Assembly: GCF_003201605.1 (NCBI RefSeq)
Contig: NZ_QJJR01000003.1
Location: 62,001 to 126,000 of the forward strand
Direction: 5' to 3'
Origin: Streptohalobacillus salinus
GTDB lineage: Bacteria; Bacillota; Bacilli; Bacillales; Amphibacillaceae
Length of the DNA stretch: 64,000 bases
Shown here: in pieces, positions 33,031 through 42,204 of the stretch
Numbering within the stretch: position 1 is the first letter of the stretch
Layout: each line of letters begins with the position of its first letter
The notes under the pieces: model-generated
The model's database searches: none
Told to the model about the DNA's origin: nothing
Seen by the model: only the letters and a program-made list of their open reading frames with translations
Position numbers and translations under genes: made by a program

Positions 33031-34932
33031 TTACTGTTCTGTCGTGGCTGATGTAATAGAAATTGCTGTTGGTGGTAACACTTCACCTTCTCCAGTACCG
33101 GTTGATGCCCCTGTCCCATTTGCATGCGCGGCTCCTGCTGAAGTTTTTGGTGGGGCGTAGTAAACGTTTGGCCCATAATCTCGAATATCCATTTTTCCAT
33201 GATTAACCGCGAATGCACCAACTAATGTTGCTGCATGACCAGCGGTAAAGTTTTGATTAGCAATGACTGTACCAATGAACGTTGTGCTCTCAGGTAACGT
33301 AAAGCTACCATGTGTTTCAAAGTAAATTTCTCCGGCAAATTTTTTCACCTCATCAAGGTGAGTACGGACAAAATTATTGTCAACCTTAACATCACGAGCC
33401 CCTTTCTTTACATAAAATTCCATATCGGTTTTAATAGCCACATCACCATTGACAAACACATTAATTGGCCCATCAGTAATATCAAATTTCACCCCAGTAT
33501 GTGGAACCGAGGACAAGCTCTCAAAGTAATAATTACCACTTTTCAACACAAGTGGCCCTCGTCCGTTTATTTTCACACGCCCGTATTCACCAGGTTCTAA
33601 CGTGATGGTTTGATTAATATTTGTTTTTTTTGATCCATATTCAAATGTAGTTAACGGAATCGCACTCACATCCATACGGTGTTCTGACAATTGAGGAGCA
33701 GTTGGTGCTAATGGTACGTTTGGTGTGCCACTTGAGGAACGTAAGCCGTTTACTGTTCCCTGTCCCGTTATATCGCCTCCTGCTATCGCGTCACCTTTTA
33801 TAATATTATCAGTACCAATTTCAATATCTCCTCCCGCATGGACACTGCCATCAAAGCGAAAATTATTGTAAGCTCCCGCACGAAAATCCCCACCCGTATA
33901 AGTGTTTCCTTTTACGCTTATATTACTTGAAGATGAAGAAGTAAGGCCAACATCTCCAACTGCATGTATGTCTCCATTTACAATATTTCCTCCGCGCCAA
34001 TCAAGATCACCATTCGCATAAATGTTATTTGTAACTGCTCCATAACCTAACTTAACATACCCACCTGCGTTGATATCACCGGTAATTCCATTTGCTCCCA
34101 CTAAGTCGACGTAGCTACCACTATAAATAGACTGTGCATCTGTGCCGTCACTTAACATCACATAGTCACGCGCATGAATGTCACCCGTTACTTCGTTGTT
34201 ACTAGATGAGAGGTTAACATGACCTCCTAAGGCAACTAAATCACCATATATTTTAGAAGCACTACTTATCTTAATCGATTGCTCTGAAATGACTGAACCA
34301 TGCAATTCAGTTCCTGATGCACGGATATTAACATCTTTCGCATACACATCACCTTCAAAGTAGCCACCACCGGTAAGATCCAATTGATGATTCGAACCAC
34401 TATATAACAAATAATCGAGTGGTGCCCCGCCTGTGGACGAAGCGACTTGAATGCGGTGCGAAATATCAAAACGCGTTTCAATTGTTCGGTCAGCAGCTCC
34501 AATTTCACCTGTGGATTCAAGCGTATAACCTGTCGTTCGTTCACTATAATTACCCACCATCCGCTCGGCAACAGCTCCAATTCCAACATTCATTTCCGCC
34601 CTCGGCTGTTCACCACCATTCGGTTCAAATGTCGTCATCTCACCGTTTATTTCAGTTTGAACATAATGATTAAGCTGACTAAAGAACGCGTCGTGAGAGA
34701 GCGAATGTGTCGATAGTTGCTTAACCTTTGCCTTTATCAAGGCTAACGATTGATTTGAGCCTGCTTCCGAGATATAAAATGTACTTTCATGTGTGGTAGT
34801 TGCTTTGGTTAAGTTCACATTTGATACAGTCAAACTAAAAATAGCTGTTCCAAGAACGGACAACACCACAAATGTTAGTAAGGTAAATATCAAAGCCATC
34901 CCATCTTCATTAGACCACATATCTTTGAACAT
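33031..34932 (-). CDS. PilX-like N-terminus plus beta-helix (bactofilin-like) surface protein
   Basis: 633-residue envelope protein. The N-terminus carries a prepilin-like segment, EDG followed by MALIFTLLTFVVLSVLGTAI (residues 11-30), similar to PilX-type minor pilins. From about residue 190 to 400 it has short repeats of roughly 18 residues with GDI/GDV/GGD turns (for example TGDIHARDYV, TGDINAGGYV, NGDIHAVGDV), as in a right-handed beta-helix or polymer-forming protein. A Gly/Thr-rich tail ends it. No pilus assembly genes are nearby. AAAGGAG precedes the ATG. Function unknown; adhesion or matrix scaffold is inference. Confidence 0.75.
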   Translation of the reverse strand: MFKDMWSNEDGMALIFTLLTFVVLSVLGTAIFSLTVSNVNLTKATTTHESTFYISEAGSNQSLALIKAKVKQLSTHSLSHDAFFSQLNHYVQTEINGEMTTFEPNGGEQPRAEMNVGIGAVAERMVGNYSERTTGYTLESTGEIGAADRTIETRFDISHRIQVASSTGGAPLDYLLYSGSNHQLDLTGGGYFEGDVYAKDVNIRASGTELHGSVISEQSIKISSASKIYGDLVALGGHVNLSSSNNEVTGDIHARDYVMLSDGTDAQSIYSGSYVDLVGANGITGDINAGGYVKLGYGAVTNNIYANGDLDWRGGNIVNGDIHAVGDVGLTSSSSSNISVKGNTYTGGDFRAGAYNNFRFDGSVHAGGDIEIGTDNIIKGDAIAGGDITGQGTVNGLRSSSGTPNVPLAPTAPQLSEHRMDVSAIPLTTFEYGSKKTNINQTITLEPGEYGRVKINGRGPLVLKSGNYYFESLSSVPHTGVKFDITDGPINVFVNGDVAIKTDMEFYVKKGARDVKVDNNFVRTHLDEVKKFAGEIYFETHGSFTLPESTTFIGTVIANQNFTAGHAATLVGAFAVNHGKMDIRDYGPNVYYAPPKTSAGAAHANGTGASTGTGEGEVLPPTAISITSATTEQ

Positions 34933-35086
34933 CTTGACCGGCTCCTTTATTTAGAAAGTCTCACTTACTTGTTTTACTTTATTCAATGCTATGCTTTCAT
35001 ATTACCATATCCCGTGAAGATATCTAACTAGGATTCATTCGTCTCTTTAACCTTTGTATTTCGTAACCTCTCAATTAACTTACTCT

Positions 35087-35115
35087 TTGCACCCACACAA
35101 AAATTAGCGTAAACT
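35087..35115 (+). promoter_or_regulatory. Promoter of the tautomerase gene
   Basis: -35 TTGCAC (35087-35092), 17-base spacer, -10 TAAACT (35110-35115), 46 bases before the ATG. Confidence 0.55.
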
Positions 35116-35161
35116 TAAAACTAAGTCGATTTCCAATCTAATCATAAAGCGAGGTGTAACG

Positions 35162-35350
35162 ATGCCATATGTCACAGTAAAAATGTTAGAAGGACGGACC
35201 GATGAACAAAAACGAGCCTGCGTTGAAAAAGTAACCGATGCGATTGTCGAAACAACCGGCGCAAGTCGCGAGAAAGTCGTTGTGTTCTTAGAAGATATGA
35301 AAAAATCCGAGTATGCCGTTGGTGGTGTACGACTAAGTGATTTAGACTAA
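35162..35350 (+). CDS. 4-oxalocrotonate tautomerase family protein (YwhB-like)
   Basis: 62-residue tautomerase. After removal of Met the catalytic Pro1 is exposed (MPYVTVKMLEGRTDEQKRA), and the arginine of EGRT plus the C-terminal VGGVRLSDLD are family-typical. Physiological substrate unknown; in B. subtilis the similar ywhB lies in the same region as speE/speB. GAGGTG stands five bases before ATG. Confidence 0.9.
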   Translation: MPYVTVKMLEGRTDEQKRACVEKVTDAIVETTGASREKVVVFLEDMKKSEYAVGGVRLSDLD

Positions 35351-35379
35351 CACTTTTTCACCTCAATCATTTGTAAAGA

Positions 35380-35432
35380 AGCCTAACGTGAATGACAGCT
35401 CGTTCCTGTCCTTTACCCGTTAGGCTCTTTTT
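35380..35432 (+). terminator. Terminator between tautomerase and fbp
   Basis: Outer stem AGCCTAACG/CGTTAGGCT with an inner GACAG/CTGTC stem, then CTTTTTCG. It may also serve the convergent fbp transcript. Confidence 0.8.
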
Positions 35433-35484
35433 CGTTTGGATTAATATGTTCGTTGTTATCTGCCGCTACAGCTTTACTGCTTTG

Positions 35485-37416
35485 TTACTGCAAATAACGG
35501 GTCGCTAACAGTTGCTTTAAAAATGAAATATCTTTAATCAACTGCGTGCCAATATTCGTCTCACGTACTTGTTTGCGCCGTAATTCCTTATCAACGAGGC
35601 GCTTAACACTTAAGACGTCGGTGCCGTTTTCGATCACTTCTTGTTTTGAGTGAAAGTATTGATGGGCGACCAACTGAATGCCATAAGAATTATAGACCAA
35701 TGTATACCCTGCAATCCCCGTCGTTTTTTGATACGCTTTCGAAAATCCCCCGTCGATCACAATCATTTTACCATTTGCTTTAATCGGGTTTTCTCCTTCA
35801 ATTTCCTTGACCGGGGTATGTCCATTAATGATATGACCGAGATCTGGGTCTAAATCAAAAGCTGTCAAAATCCGGCGACAAACGTCCTCATCTTCGCGCA
35901 TGTAGTAATACGGATTTTTCCTTTCTTTATGTGTCGCCGTGTCTTCGATAAAATAGCGCTCAAACGTCGTCATTTCTTTCTTCCCAAATAGTGAGGAATG
36001 TTCCCCGGTCCACATGTACCAAACCAAGTCCGTATCAAAGTCATCAATGACTTTTTTTCGCTTGTAGCAATGTCTCAAGGTGGTCTCAAATAAATCAAGT
36101 AAGTCACGTCCCTGATAAGCTTCATTGTCAATGGTCATTGCTTCTAAGTTTCCGTCTTGGTCTAGGGGAACACAACCATGAATCAATAAGTTACCATTGT
36201 AACGCCCGTAAAAACTCCCTTTTTTCATCAGAAAATCCATGTGCCGTTTTAACTTCTCAGAATGTTGAATGCTAAACAATAACTTATCGATCACATGTTG
36301 TTCTTCATCGGTTAACTGTTCCGGGTTTTTAGGGTTGACCGTCTGAAAACAGGGATCAATTAATGGATAGTCTTTTCCGTTAATCTGAATCGTTTCTGTC
36401 TCATAATCGACAAAATCAAGCATGGTCCGGTGTCCCATATTGAAGTCTTTACGCCGTTTAATGATTGGTATTTCTAATTTAAATTGAATCATCGCAATTG
36501 CTTGATGCATTTTGGTAATCTCTAAAAACTCCGCTTCACTGAGCGTTTCCCCCGCTTGTAGCTTCGGTTGGAAATTAACATGATCATCATAATATTTATC
36601 CGCTAAATTTTGTAAGGGACGCAAGTTAATCCCGTAGACATCTTCGATAATAGCAAGGTTATTGTAGCGTGCACAGATCCGCAAAATATTTGCAAGACAA
36701 ACCTTTGATCCACTAAAGGCGCCGAGCCATAACACATCATGATTCCCCCACTGGATATCAACGGAATGATGATTAATCAATGTCTCCATTATTTTATCAG
36801 GCTTCGGTCCCCGGTCATATATATCACCTACGACATGTAAGTGATCAACAACTAAGCGTTGCACGGTATAACAAAGACCAATGATTAATTTATCAACTTG
36901 ATTAAGCGAGATGATTTCTTGAACAATCTTTTTATAATAAGATTTTTTGTTGTCCAACAGATCGACTTTATAAAGGAGTTCTTCAACGATATAAATAAAA
37001 TGTGGCGGTAAGGCTTTTCTCAATTTGGACCGCGTGTATTTTGATGAACTATAGTGCACCAAGTGCACCAAGCGTTCAATGATGACTTCATACCAATCAT
37101 TTAACGCTTCACTTGAGTTAAAACTTTGTTTAATCCGTTTCAGTTTTTCTTCTGGGTAGTAAACAAGAGCACTAAACGTATCAATCTCATCTTTTACTAA
37201 CTTTCCACCATACAGATCGGTAATCTTTTCTTTTACTTTTCCTGAGCCATTGCGTAGGACATGCGAAAACGCCTGATACTCACCGTGCAAATCACTAACG
37301 AAGTGTTCAGTCCCTTTTGGTAAATTTAAAATCGCTTCGAGGTTGATGATTTCTGTCGCAACCTTTTCTTCAGTATCATACTTTTCTTTTAATAAATCGA
37401 GATATTTCTTCTCCAT
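35485..37416 (-). CDS. fbp: Fructose-1,6-bisphosphatase class III
   Basis: Gluconeogenic phosphatase of the Firmicutes-specific class III (643 residues, normal for the family). Metallophosphatase motifs are visible: [20 protein letters not shown] near residue 40, [15 protein letters not shown] and [12 protein letters not shown] near 190-230, and [20 protein letters not shown] plus [11 protein letters not shown] near 550. No glpX-type class II gene is seen near rho or murA, so this may be the main enzyme. Confidence 0.95.
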   Translation of the reverse strand: MEKKYLDLLKEKYDTEEKVATEIINLEAILNLPKGTEHFVSDLHGEYQAFSHVLRNGSGKVKEKITDLYGGKLVKDEIDTFSALVYYPEEKLKRIKQSFNSSEALNDWYEVIIERLVHLVHYSSSKYTRSKLRKALPPHFIYIVEELLYKVDLLDNKKSYYKKIVQEIISLNQVDKLIIGLCYTVQRLVVDHLHVVGDIYDRGPKPDKIMETLINHHSVDIQWGNHDVLWLGAFSGSKVCLANILRICARYNNLAIIEDVYGINLRPLQNLADKYYDDHVNFQPKLQAGETLSEAEFLEITKMHQAIAMIQFKLEIPIIKRRKDFNMGHRTMLDFVDYETETIQINGKDYPLIDPCFQTVNPKNPEQLTDEEQHVIDKLLFSIQHSEKLKRHMDFLMKKGSFYGRYNGNLLIHGCVPLDQDGNLEAMTIDNEAYQGRDLLDLFETTLRHCYKRKKVIDDFDTDLVWYMWTGEHSSLFGKKEMTTFERYFIEDTATHKERKNPYYYMREDEDVCRRILTAFDLDPDLGHIINGHTPVKEIEGENPIKANGKMIVIDGGFSKAYQKTTGIAGYTLVYNSYGIQLVAHQYFHSKQEVIENGTDVLSVKRLVDKELRRKQVRETNIGTQLIKDISFLKQLLATRYLQ

Positions 37417-37582
37417 TTCCTCGATATCCCCCTTATTAAGCTCACGTTTTTTTCGACTTGATTATCCCCATCTTAGCGGTTATTCGGTCATATTGAAAGT
37501 GACTACCGCTTATTAAATCATTTTTATTTTAATTTTCTGTTTTTTTCTCTCGCTTTTTCAATCTAACCATTATCAATATGAA

Positions 37583-37939
37583 GTGTTATTCTTTAATCAT
37601 TTCAAATGCAATTATTTCTTAAAAGAAGAGTCGCTGTTGAAACGTAATGGCTCGGAACAAGTATTGAATACACGCGATAAAGCTTTTCATTATTTAATTG
37701 TTAAAGGCAACAACAAAGAACATGTCTGGACTGCGATTACTCACTTACGTGCGCATTATAACCCGGTGCATTTGCTCTCGGAAAAGTCGTTTAACTATGG
37801 TCATGCGGTTACACAACATAAATGGATGGCGGAATTCATCGAAACCCAAGCGACATCGCTCGTTAACCCAATCATTGATGAGCACATACTCGAGCCGATG
37901 AAAAAGTGGCATCAATTCTACGAAGACGGGGCGCAGTAG
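37583..37939 (+). CDS. Orphan hypothetical protein
   Basis: 118-codon frame that I do not recognise. It would start with GTG at 37583 without a ribosome site; a TTG at 37638 after AAGAAGAG would shorten it to about 100 residues (LKRNGSEQVLNTRDKAFHYL onward). It is hydrophilic with several histidines and tryptophans and no membrane helix. It stands alone between divergent fbp and ywfO. It could be a real small gene, a decayed remnant or chance. Confidence 0.35.
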   Translation: MLFFNHFKCNYFLKEESLLKRNGSEQVLNTRDKAFHYLIVKGNNKEHVWTAITHLRAHYNPVHLLSEKSFNYGHAVTQHKWMAEFIETQATSLVNPIIDEHILEPMKKWHQFYEDGAQ

Positions 37940-38017
37940 ACCGATTTCTTCGATACAAACGATAAAGGACCTTTTTTTTAACACGTATCATCGATCGCGT
38001 GATAACCGAAGCCGTTT

Positions 38018-38053
38018 CAAAAGAAGCGATGACTGGTCTCAGTCATCGCTTCT
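38018..38053 (-). terminator. Terminator after ywfO
   Basis: A 14-bp perfect stem with 4-base loop (38022-38035/38040-38053), followed by TTTTG on the minus strand, right after the ywfO stop. Confidence 0.85.
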
Positions 38054-38054
38054 C

Positions 38055-39353
38055 TTAGTTAAACTTCAAATATTTTTGAATCGTTTGTTTAGCCTTGTTG
38101 TCATCTGGCAAGCGTTCAATGATCTCACGTGGATAGTATAATTTATGATCTGAACGCTTTTTCCCTGAAATCGCCTCGACAATGTCTGAATATCGTGAAA
38201 GCTCAATTTGATCGTTCGTCGGTTTCAATAAGTAAATCGGTAATTTCACACCTTCTTCGCCGGGGCGATAAAAATCATAAGGTAAGTCAGACGTGGAATC
38301 TTCGATTAAATAATAATCTGGATCTAAACCAATCGCTTTAAATGCCGCATAGAGTTCCATCCAATCCTTCGCATCAAATGCGTGATGGAAATCAACAAAC
38401 TTGAATAGCTTTCGGTTTGTAAACCGATCACACAAGTCACTTAAGATCGGGTCTTCTTCGTCACGCCACATTTGGAAGTAATACATAACAATCGTTTCAT
38501 CAAGATTAATGTAATCGTCAACGGTCACATCTCCCTCTAAGAAACTTAAAAAGTGGGTGGGTGCTTGTTTAAAGCTGTAGTTCGCTGCGCACAACACTTT
38601 AACACGTTTAAATATTTTCGTTAAAATCACTTCCGCGCTTCGGCTAACCGGATGAAAGTATACTTGCCAGTACATTTGATACCGGCTCATAATGTAATCT
38701 TCAACCGCATGCATGCCACTTGTTTTTACCACAACTTGATCTTTAGTCGGTCGCATCACCCGTAGAATGCGTTCCAAATCAAAATGACCATAACTGACAC
38801 CGGTAAAGTAGGCATCACGCAACAAATAATCCATCCGGTCCGCATCAATTTGACTGGAAATCATACTAATGATTAATTTATCTGGATGTGTCTTCTCAAT
38901 CACACTCGCCACTTCTTCAGGAAATCCCCTACCCACTTTACGTAAAATTTGGTTTACCTCAGTGTCCCCAACAATGATCTGTCTTGTGAACTCCTCATGA
39001 TCAAGTCCAAACACCTTTTCAAACGAATGCGAGTACGGCCCGTGTCCTAAATCGTGCAACAAGCTTGCGACTAATACTAAGAGACGCTTATCTTCATGCC
39101 AATACTCACGCCCTTTAAAGTTCTCAGTTATCCGCCGAACAATTTCGTAGACACCTAACGAATGGTTGAACCGTGAATGTTCCGCTCCGTGAAAGGTTAA
39201 AAAGGTTGTTCCTAATTGTTTAATCCGGCGTAGCCGTTGAAATTCACGCGTACCAATCAAATCCCAAATGATTTGGTCACGCACATGTATGTATCGATGA
39301 ACAGGATCTTTAAATACCTTTTCTTCTGCTAATTGTTGGTCTTGATAGCGCAT
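38055..39353 (-). CDS. ywfO: HD-domain phosphohydrolase (YwfO)
   Basis: HD superfamily hydrolase related to dNTP triphosphohydrolases (432 residues). The metal-binding histidines and HD doublet are in HGAEHSRFNHSLG and ASLLHDLGHGPYSHSFE, and the later aspartate in SSQIDADRMDYLLRD. YwfO-type proteins hydrolyse nucleoside triphosphates in vitro; the in vivo role is uncertain. AAGGAGGG precedes ATG. It is divergent from lipL, as in the ywf region of B. subtilis. Confidence 0.9.
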   Translation of the reverse strand: MRYQDQQLAEEKVFKDPVHRYIHVRDQIIWDLIGTREFQRLRRIKQLGTTFLTFHGAEHSRFNHSLGVYEIVRRITENFKGREYWHEDKRLLVLVASLLHDLGHGPYSHSFEKVFGLDHEEFTRQIIVGDTEVNQILRKVGRGFPEEVASVIEKTHPDKLIISMISSQIDADRMDYLLRDAYFTGVSYGHFDLERILRVMRPTKDQVVVKTSGMHAVEDYIMSRYQMYWQVYFHPVSRSAEVILTKIFKRVKVLCAANYSFKQAPTHFLSFLEGDVTVDDYINLDETIVMYYFQMWRDEEDPILSDLCDRFTNRKLFKFVDFHHAFDAKDWMELYAAFKAIGLDPDYYLIEDSTSDLPYDFYRPGEEGVKLPIYLLKPTNDQIELSRYSDIVEAISGKKRSDHKLYYPREIIERLPDDNKAKQTIQKYLKFN

Positions 39354-39404
39354 CTAACATCCCTCCTTTTGGTTTGTTCGCTCGCATATCTTATCTAATC
39401 ATTA

Positions 39405-39410
39405 TATAAT
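39405..39410 (+). promoter_or_regulatory. -10 element of lipL
   Basis: TATAAT 51 bases before the lipL start in the ywfO-lipL gap; no convincing -35. Confidence 0.35.
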
Positions 39411-39460
39411 ACAAAGAGTAAATCTAAAAGACATAACCCATTAACAGGAGGAATCAGGTT

Positions 39461-40291
39461 TTGAAAGCTTACCAACACTTATTTAAAGATCAGCCTTTGC
39501 GCTTTTTTAATGACACGCATAACGATAGACAACCTTATCAGTCTTTCGCACTGGATGATGCACTCATCGAATCGATCGCTGAAACAAACATGCAAGCAAT
39601 CCGTCTGTGGTCACATGACCAAACCATTATCCTCGGCATTGCCGATACAAAATTACCCCATTTTGAAACAGCGGTGAAACACTTAAAGTCACAGGGCTAT
39701 AACGTTGTGGTCAGAAACTCGGGTGGTTTAGCCGTCGTCGCCGATGATGGTGTCTTAAGCATCTCTATTTTACTGCCTGATGCTAAACAGATTTCAATTC
39801 ATGACGGATACGAGCAAATGGTCCAACTCGTCAAAGAAATTTTCCGTCCTTGGACAGAACAGATTGAAGCATTTGAAGTGGTTGGCTCTTATTGTCCAGG
39901 CGACTACGACTTGAGTATCAACGGGAAGAAGTTTGCTGGCATTTCTCAACGTCGCGTAAAAAACGGGATTAGCGTACAGATCTATTTAGCAATTACCCCT
40001 GATCATCAAGCGCGCGCAAAACTTATCAAACAGTTTTATCAACTGGGCATTAACGGGCAAGCGACAAAGTTTACCTATCCAACGATCCAACCCGATACAA
40101 TGGAGGCACTCGCCACTTTACTCGCAATTGATCTTTCGATCGATGACGTTATGACGCGGATAACCAACGTCTTAACCGCTGACTTTCACTTAGTCCCCGG
40201 TGAATTAACAGCGGATGAGCTGACCTACTTTAACAAACGTGAACAACAAATGATTGACCGCAACAAAAAAGCACTTGGCGACCTCTTTTGA
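39461..40291 (+). CDS. lipL: Octanoyl-[GcvH]:protein N-octanoyltransferase (LipL)
   Basis: Moves the octanoyl group from GcvH to E2 subunits in the lipoyl relay (276 residues). The catalytic cysteine is Cys145 in VVGSYCPGDYDLSINGKKFA, followed by the conserved lysine of GKKFAG, and RNSGGLAVVADDGVLSISI is the lipoyl-binding part. TTG start with AGGAGG nine bases upstream. Adjacent to pta, like ywfL in B. subtilis. Confidence 0.9.
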   Translation: MKAYQHLFKDQPLRFFNDTHNDRQPYQSFALDDALIESIAETNMQAIRLWSHDQTIILGIADTKLPHFETAVKHLKSQGYNVVVRNSGGLAVVADDGVLSISILLPDAKQISIHDGYEQMVQLVKEIFRPWTEQIEAFEVVGSYCPGDYDLSINGKKFAGISQRRVKNGISVQIYLAITPDHQARAKLIKQFYQLGINGQATKFTYPTIQPDTMEALATLLAIDLSIDDVMTRITNVLTADFHLVPGELTADELTYFNKREQQMIDRNKKALGDLF

Positions 40292-40316
40292 GGAGGTCCG
40301 CCAATGTGCTTTTTTC
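40268..40316 (+). terminator. Bidirectional terminator between lipL and pta
   Basis: Long stem GCAC-TGGCG-ACCTC with its partner, A run on the left and T run on the right. It includes the last lipL codons and stop, and can serve convergent pta as well. Confidence 0.88.
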
Positions 40317-40344
40317 GTGTCTCACGTCATTCACTTACAGTTGC

Positions 40345-41328
40345 TTAGTCTTCAGCATGGTTTGCTTGCGCTGCCGTGATAATCGCTAATTTATAAACAT
40401 CATCCGCATTACAACCACGCGATAAATCATTCACTGGTGCATTTAATCCTTGTAAGATCGGACCTACCGCATCATAGTTCCCTAAACGTTGCGCAATTTT
40501 GTAACCAATGTTACCTGCCTCTAGACCAGGGAAGACAAACACGTTCGCGTCACCTTGAATTTCTGAGTCTGGCGCTTTTTTCTCTGCCACACTTGGTACA
40601 AAGGCTGCGTCAAATTGGAATTCGCCGTCTAAAACAAGTTCAGGCGCCATTTCTTTAGCGATTCTAACAGCTTCAGAAACTTTTTCGGTCTCTTCTGACT
40701 GGGCTGAACCTTTAGTTGAGAAGCTTAACATCGCAACACGAGGGTCGATATCAAACATTTCAGCTGTTTCAGCTGAAGCAATCGCAATCTCCGCCAGGTC
40801 TTGACTGTTTGGCGCAATGTTAATCGCACAATCTGCAAAGACATATTTTTCTTCTTCACGTACCATAATAAAGACACCTGATGTTTTCTTGATTCCTGGA
40901 CGTGTTTTAATAATTTGTAGAGCTGGTCGGACGGTTTTTGCAGTAGAGTTCACTGCCCCACTGACAAGTCCATCAGCTTTTCCCATATAAACGAGCATCG
41001 TTCCAAAGTAATTCATATCTTTTAGTATTTTACGCGCTTCTTCTTCCGTTGCTTTACCCTTACGGCGTTCAACAAAGCTTTCAACCATCGCGTCAAAGTC
41101 GTCATAATCTTCTGGGTTTACAACCTCACAATTGTTTAACGTTGAGTTTAATTCTAACGCTTGCTGTTCTAATTTACTTCTGTCACCCACTAGTACAGGT
41201 GTAACAATTCCTTCAGCAGCAAGTTTACTAGCAGCTTCTAAAATACGGTCGTCTGAACCTTCTGGGAATACAATTTTCTTAATGTTTCCGGCTAATTGGT
41301 CTTTCAATGTATCGAATAAGTTACTCAT
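40345..41328 (-). CDS. pta: Phosphate acetyltransferase
   Basis: Converts acetyl-CoA and phosphate to acetyl phosphate in acetate overflow metabolism (327 residues). Closely similar to B. subtilis Pta across blocks such as NYFGTMLVYMGKADGLVSGA, ADCAINIAPNSQDLAEIAI and FVFPGLEAGNIGYKIAQRLG. The ATG at 41328 is preferred (GGAGG eight bases upstream). A cre-like box lies in the upstream region. Confidence 0.96.
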   Translation of the reverse strand: MSNLFDTLKDQLAGNIKKIVFPEGSDDRILEAASKLAAEGIVTPVLVGDRSKLEQQALELNSTLNNCEVVNPEDYDDFDAMVESFVERRKGKATEEEARKILKDMNYFGTMLVYMGKADGLVSGAVNSTAKTVRPALQIIKTRPGIKKTSGVFIMVREEEKYVFADCAINIAPNSQDLAEIAIASAETAEMFDIDPRVAMLSFSTKGSAQSEETEKVSEAVRIAKEMAPELVLDGEFQFDAAFVPSVAEKKAPDSEIQGDANVFVFPGLEAGNIGYKIAQRLGNYDAVGPILQGLNAPVNDLSRGCNADDVYKLAIITAAQANHAED

Positions 41329-41402
41329 TATAATTACCTCCAAAAGTTATTCTGTTATAATAATACGACTTTTCCTGTTTAATTTAAAGAGTTACGGCTT
41401 AT

Positions 41403-41431
41403 TTTCTAAAATTCTTTTCCAAACCGTTAAA
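41403..41431 (-). promoter_or_regulatory. Possible pta promoter
   Basis: Minus strand: TTTAAC (41426-41431), 17-base spacer, TAGAAA (41403-41408). A second option nearer the gene is TTTAAA, 17 bases, TATTAT. Neither is strong. Confidence 0.3.
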
Positions 41432-41449
41432 ATTTGTTCACATTTTATC

Positions 41450-41463
41450 CGAAAACGCTGTCA
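41450..41463. promoter_or_regulatory. cre-like box upstream of pta
   Basis: CGAAAACGCTGTCA matches 13 of 14 positions of TGWAANCGNTNWCA. It lies 59-60 bases upstream of the start expected from the promoter at 41403-41431. pta is a known CcpA-activated gene in B. subtilis. No gene is seen in the rest of the gap (41464-41575). Confidence 0.5.
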
Positions 41464-41575
41464 ATATATCCCTCATTCTTCTTTCATGCACTAGCAAACA
41501 GCCACCTCCACATAGGAATGTCATCCGCCGACCTTTACTCATCCTCTTCCCTTTAGGGATGTTTTTAATCATACC

Positions 41576-41610
41576 AAAAAGCCTGCCACTGATCGTACAG
41601 GACAGGCTTC
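41576..41610 (-). terminator. Terminator downstream of ywdI
   Basis: Stem AAGCCTGTC/GGCAGGCTT followed by TTTTTGG on the minus strand, about 100 bases past the ywdI stop. Confidence 0.7.
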
Positions 41611-41708
41611 CTTTTTCGGCTTATTCGGTTCGTATGAGGAAACGCTCCCACTCCTTACCACCCACCTTTTCCGTTCATTTGAAGCAGGTGTCATCTTTTA
41701 AAAAGCCA

Positions 41709-42017
41709 TTAAAAATCAAGCAATGAACCGCTCCCTTGCCCGTAAGGATCTGCATCGTTTTTCGGTTTACTGGTCGGTGTTTTAGAATGCGGTTGATAAC
41801 TGTTGCCAATCATTTTTTGCAGTTCTAATGTTTCAGCATCGGTCGGTTGTGCTGTCGCTGCTTTTTGAGTGTCTTCCGTCTCAGAGTCATCTAACACCAG
41901 TTCCGTTAAGGAAGAAATTGCCCGCATATGTGCACGTCTTGTTTCACTATCGCTTGCTTGTTTCGCTCTACTAAGTTCTCGTTCAATTTGTTTTAATACC
42001 TTCTCTTCATTAATCAT
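41709..42017 (-). CDS. ywdI: YwdI family protein
   Basis: 102-residue protein of the YwdI/DUF5327 type, function unknown. N-terminal helix EEKVLKQIERELSRAKQ, short helical middle, then a low-complexity tail ending in GQGSGSLLDF. AAAGGATG precedes the ATG at proper distance. Identification rests on the N-terminal helix, the tail and the ywf-ywd position next to pta; moderate confidence. Confidence 0.7.
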   Translation of the reverse strand: MINEEKVLKQIERELSRAKQASDSETRRAHMRAISSLTELVLDDSETEDTQKAATAQPTDAETLELQKMIGNSYQPHSKTPTSKPKNDADPYGQGSGSLLDF

Positions 42018-42204
42018 CTATTTCATCCTTTACGACTTATTTAATCCCTGGCCATGGCCATCCATGTATGCTTATCACTTTTATCTTAGCATAAGACCAA
42101 ATCAATATGCATCTGATTCGCTATTCGTTATACTAGTAGTCATTAATGCATGGCACAAAAAACCTTTTCACTAGTTCAATTCATAAGATACGGAGGCTTC
42201 ACTG

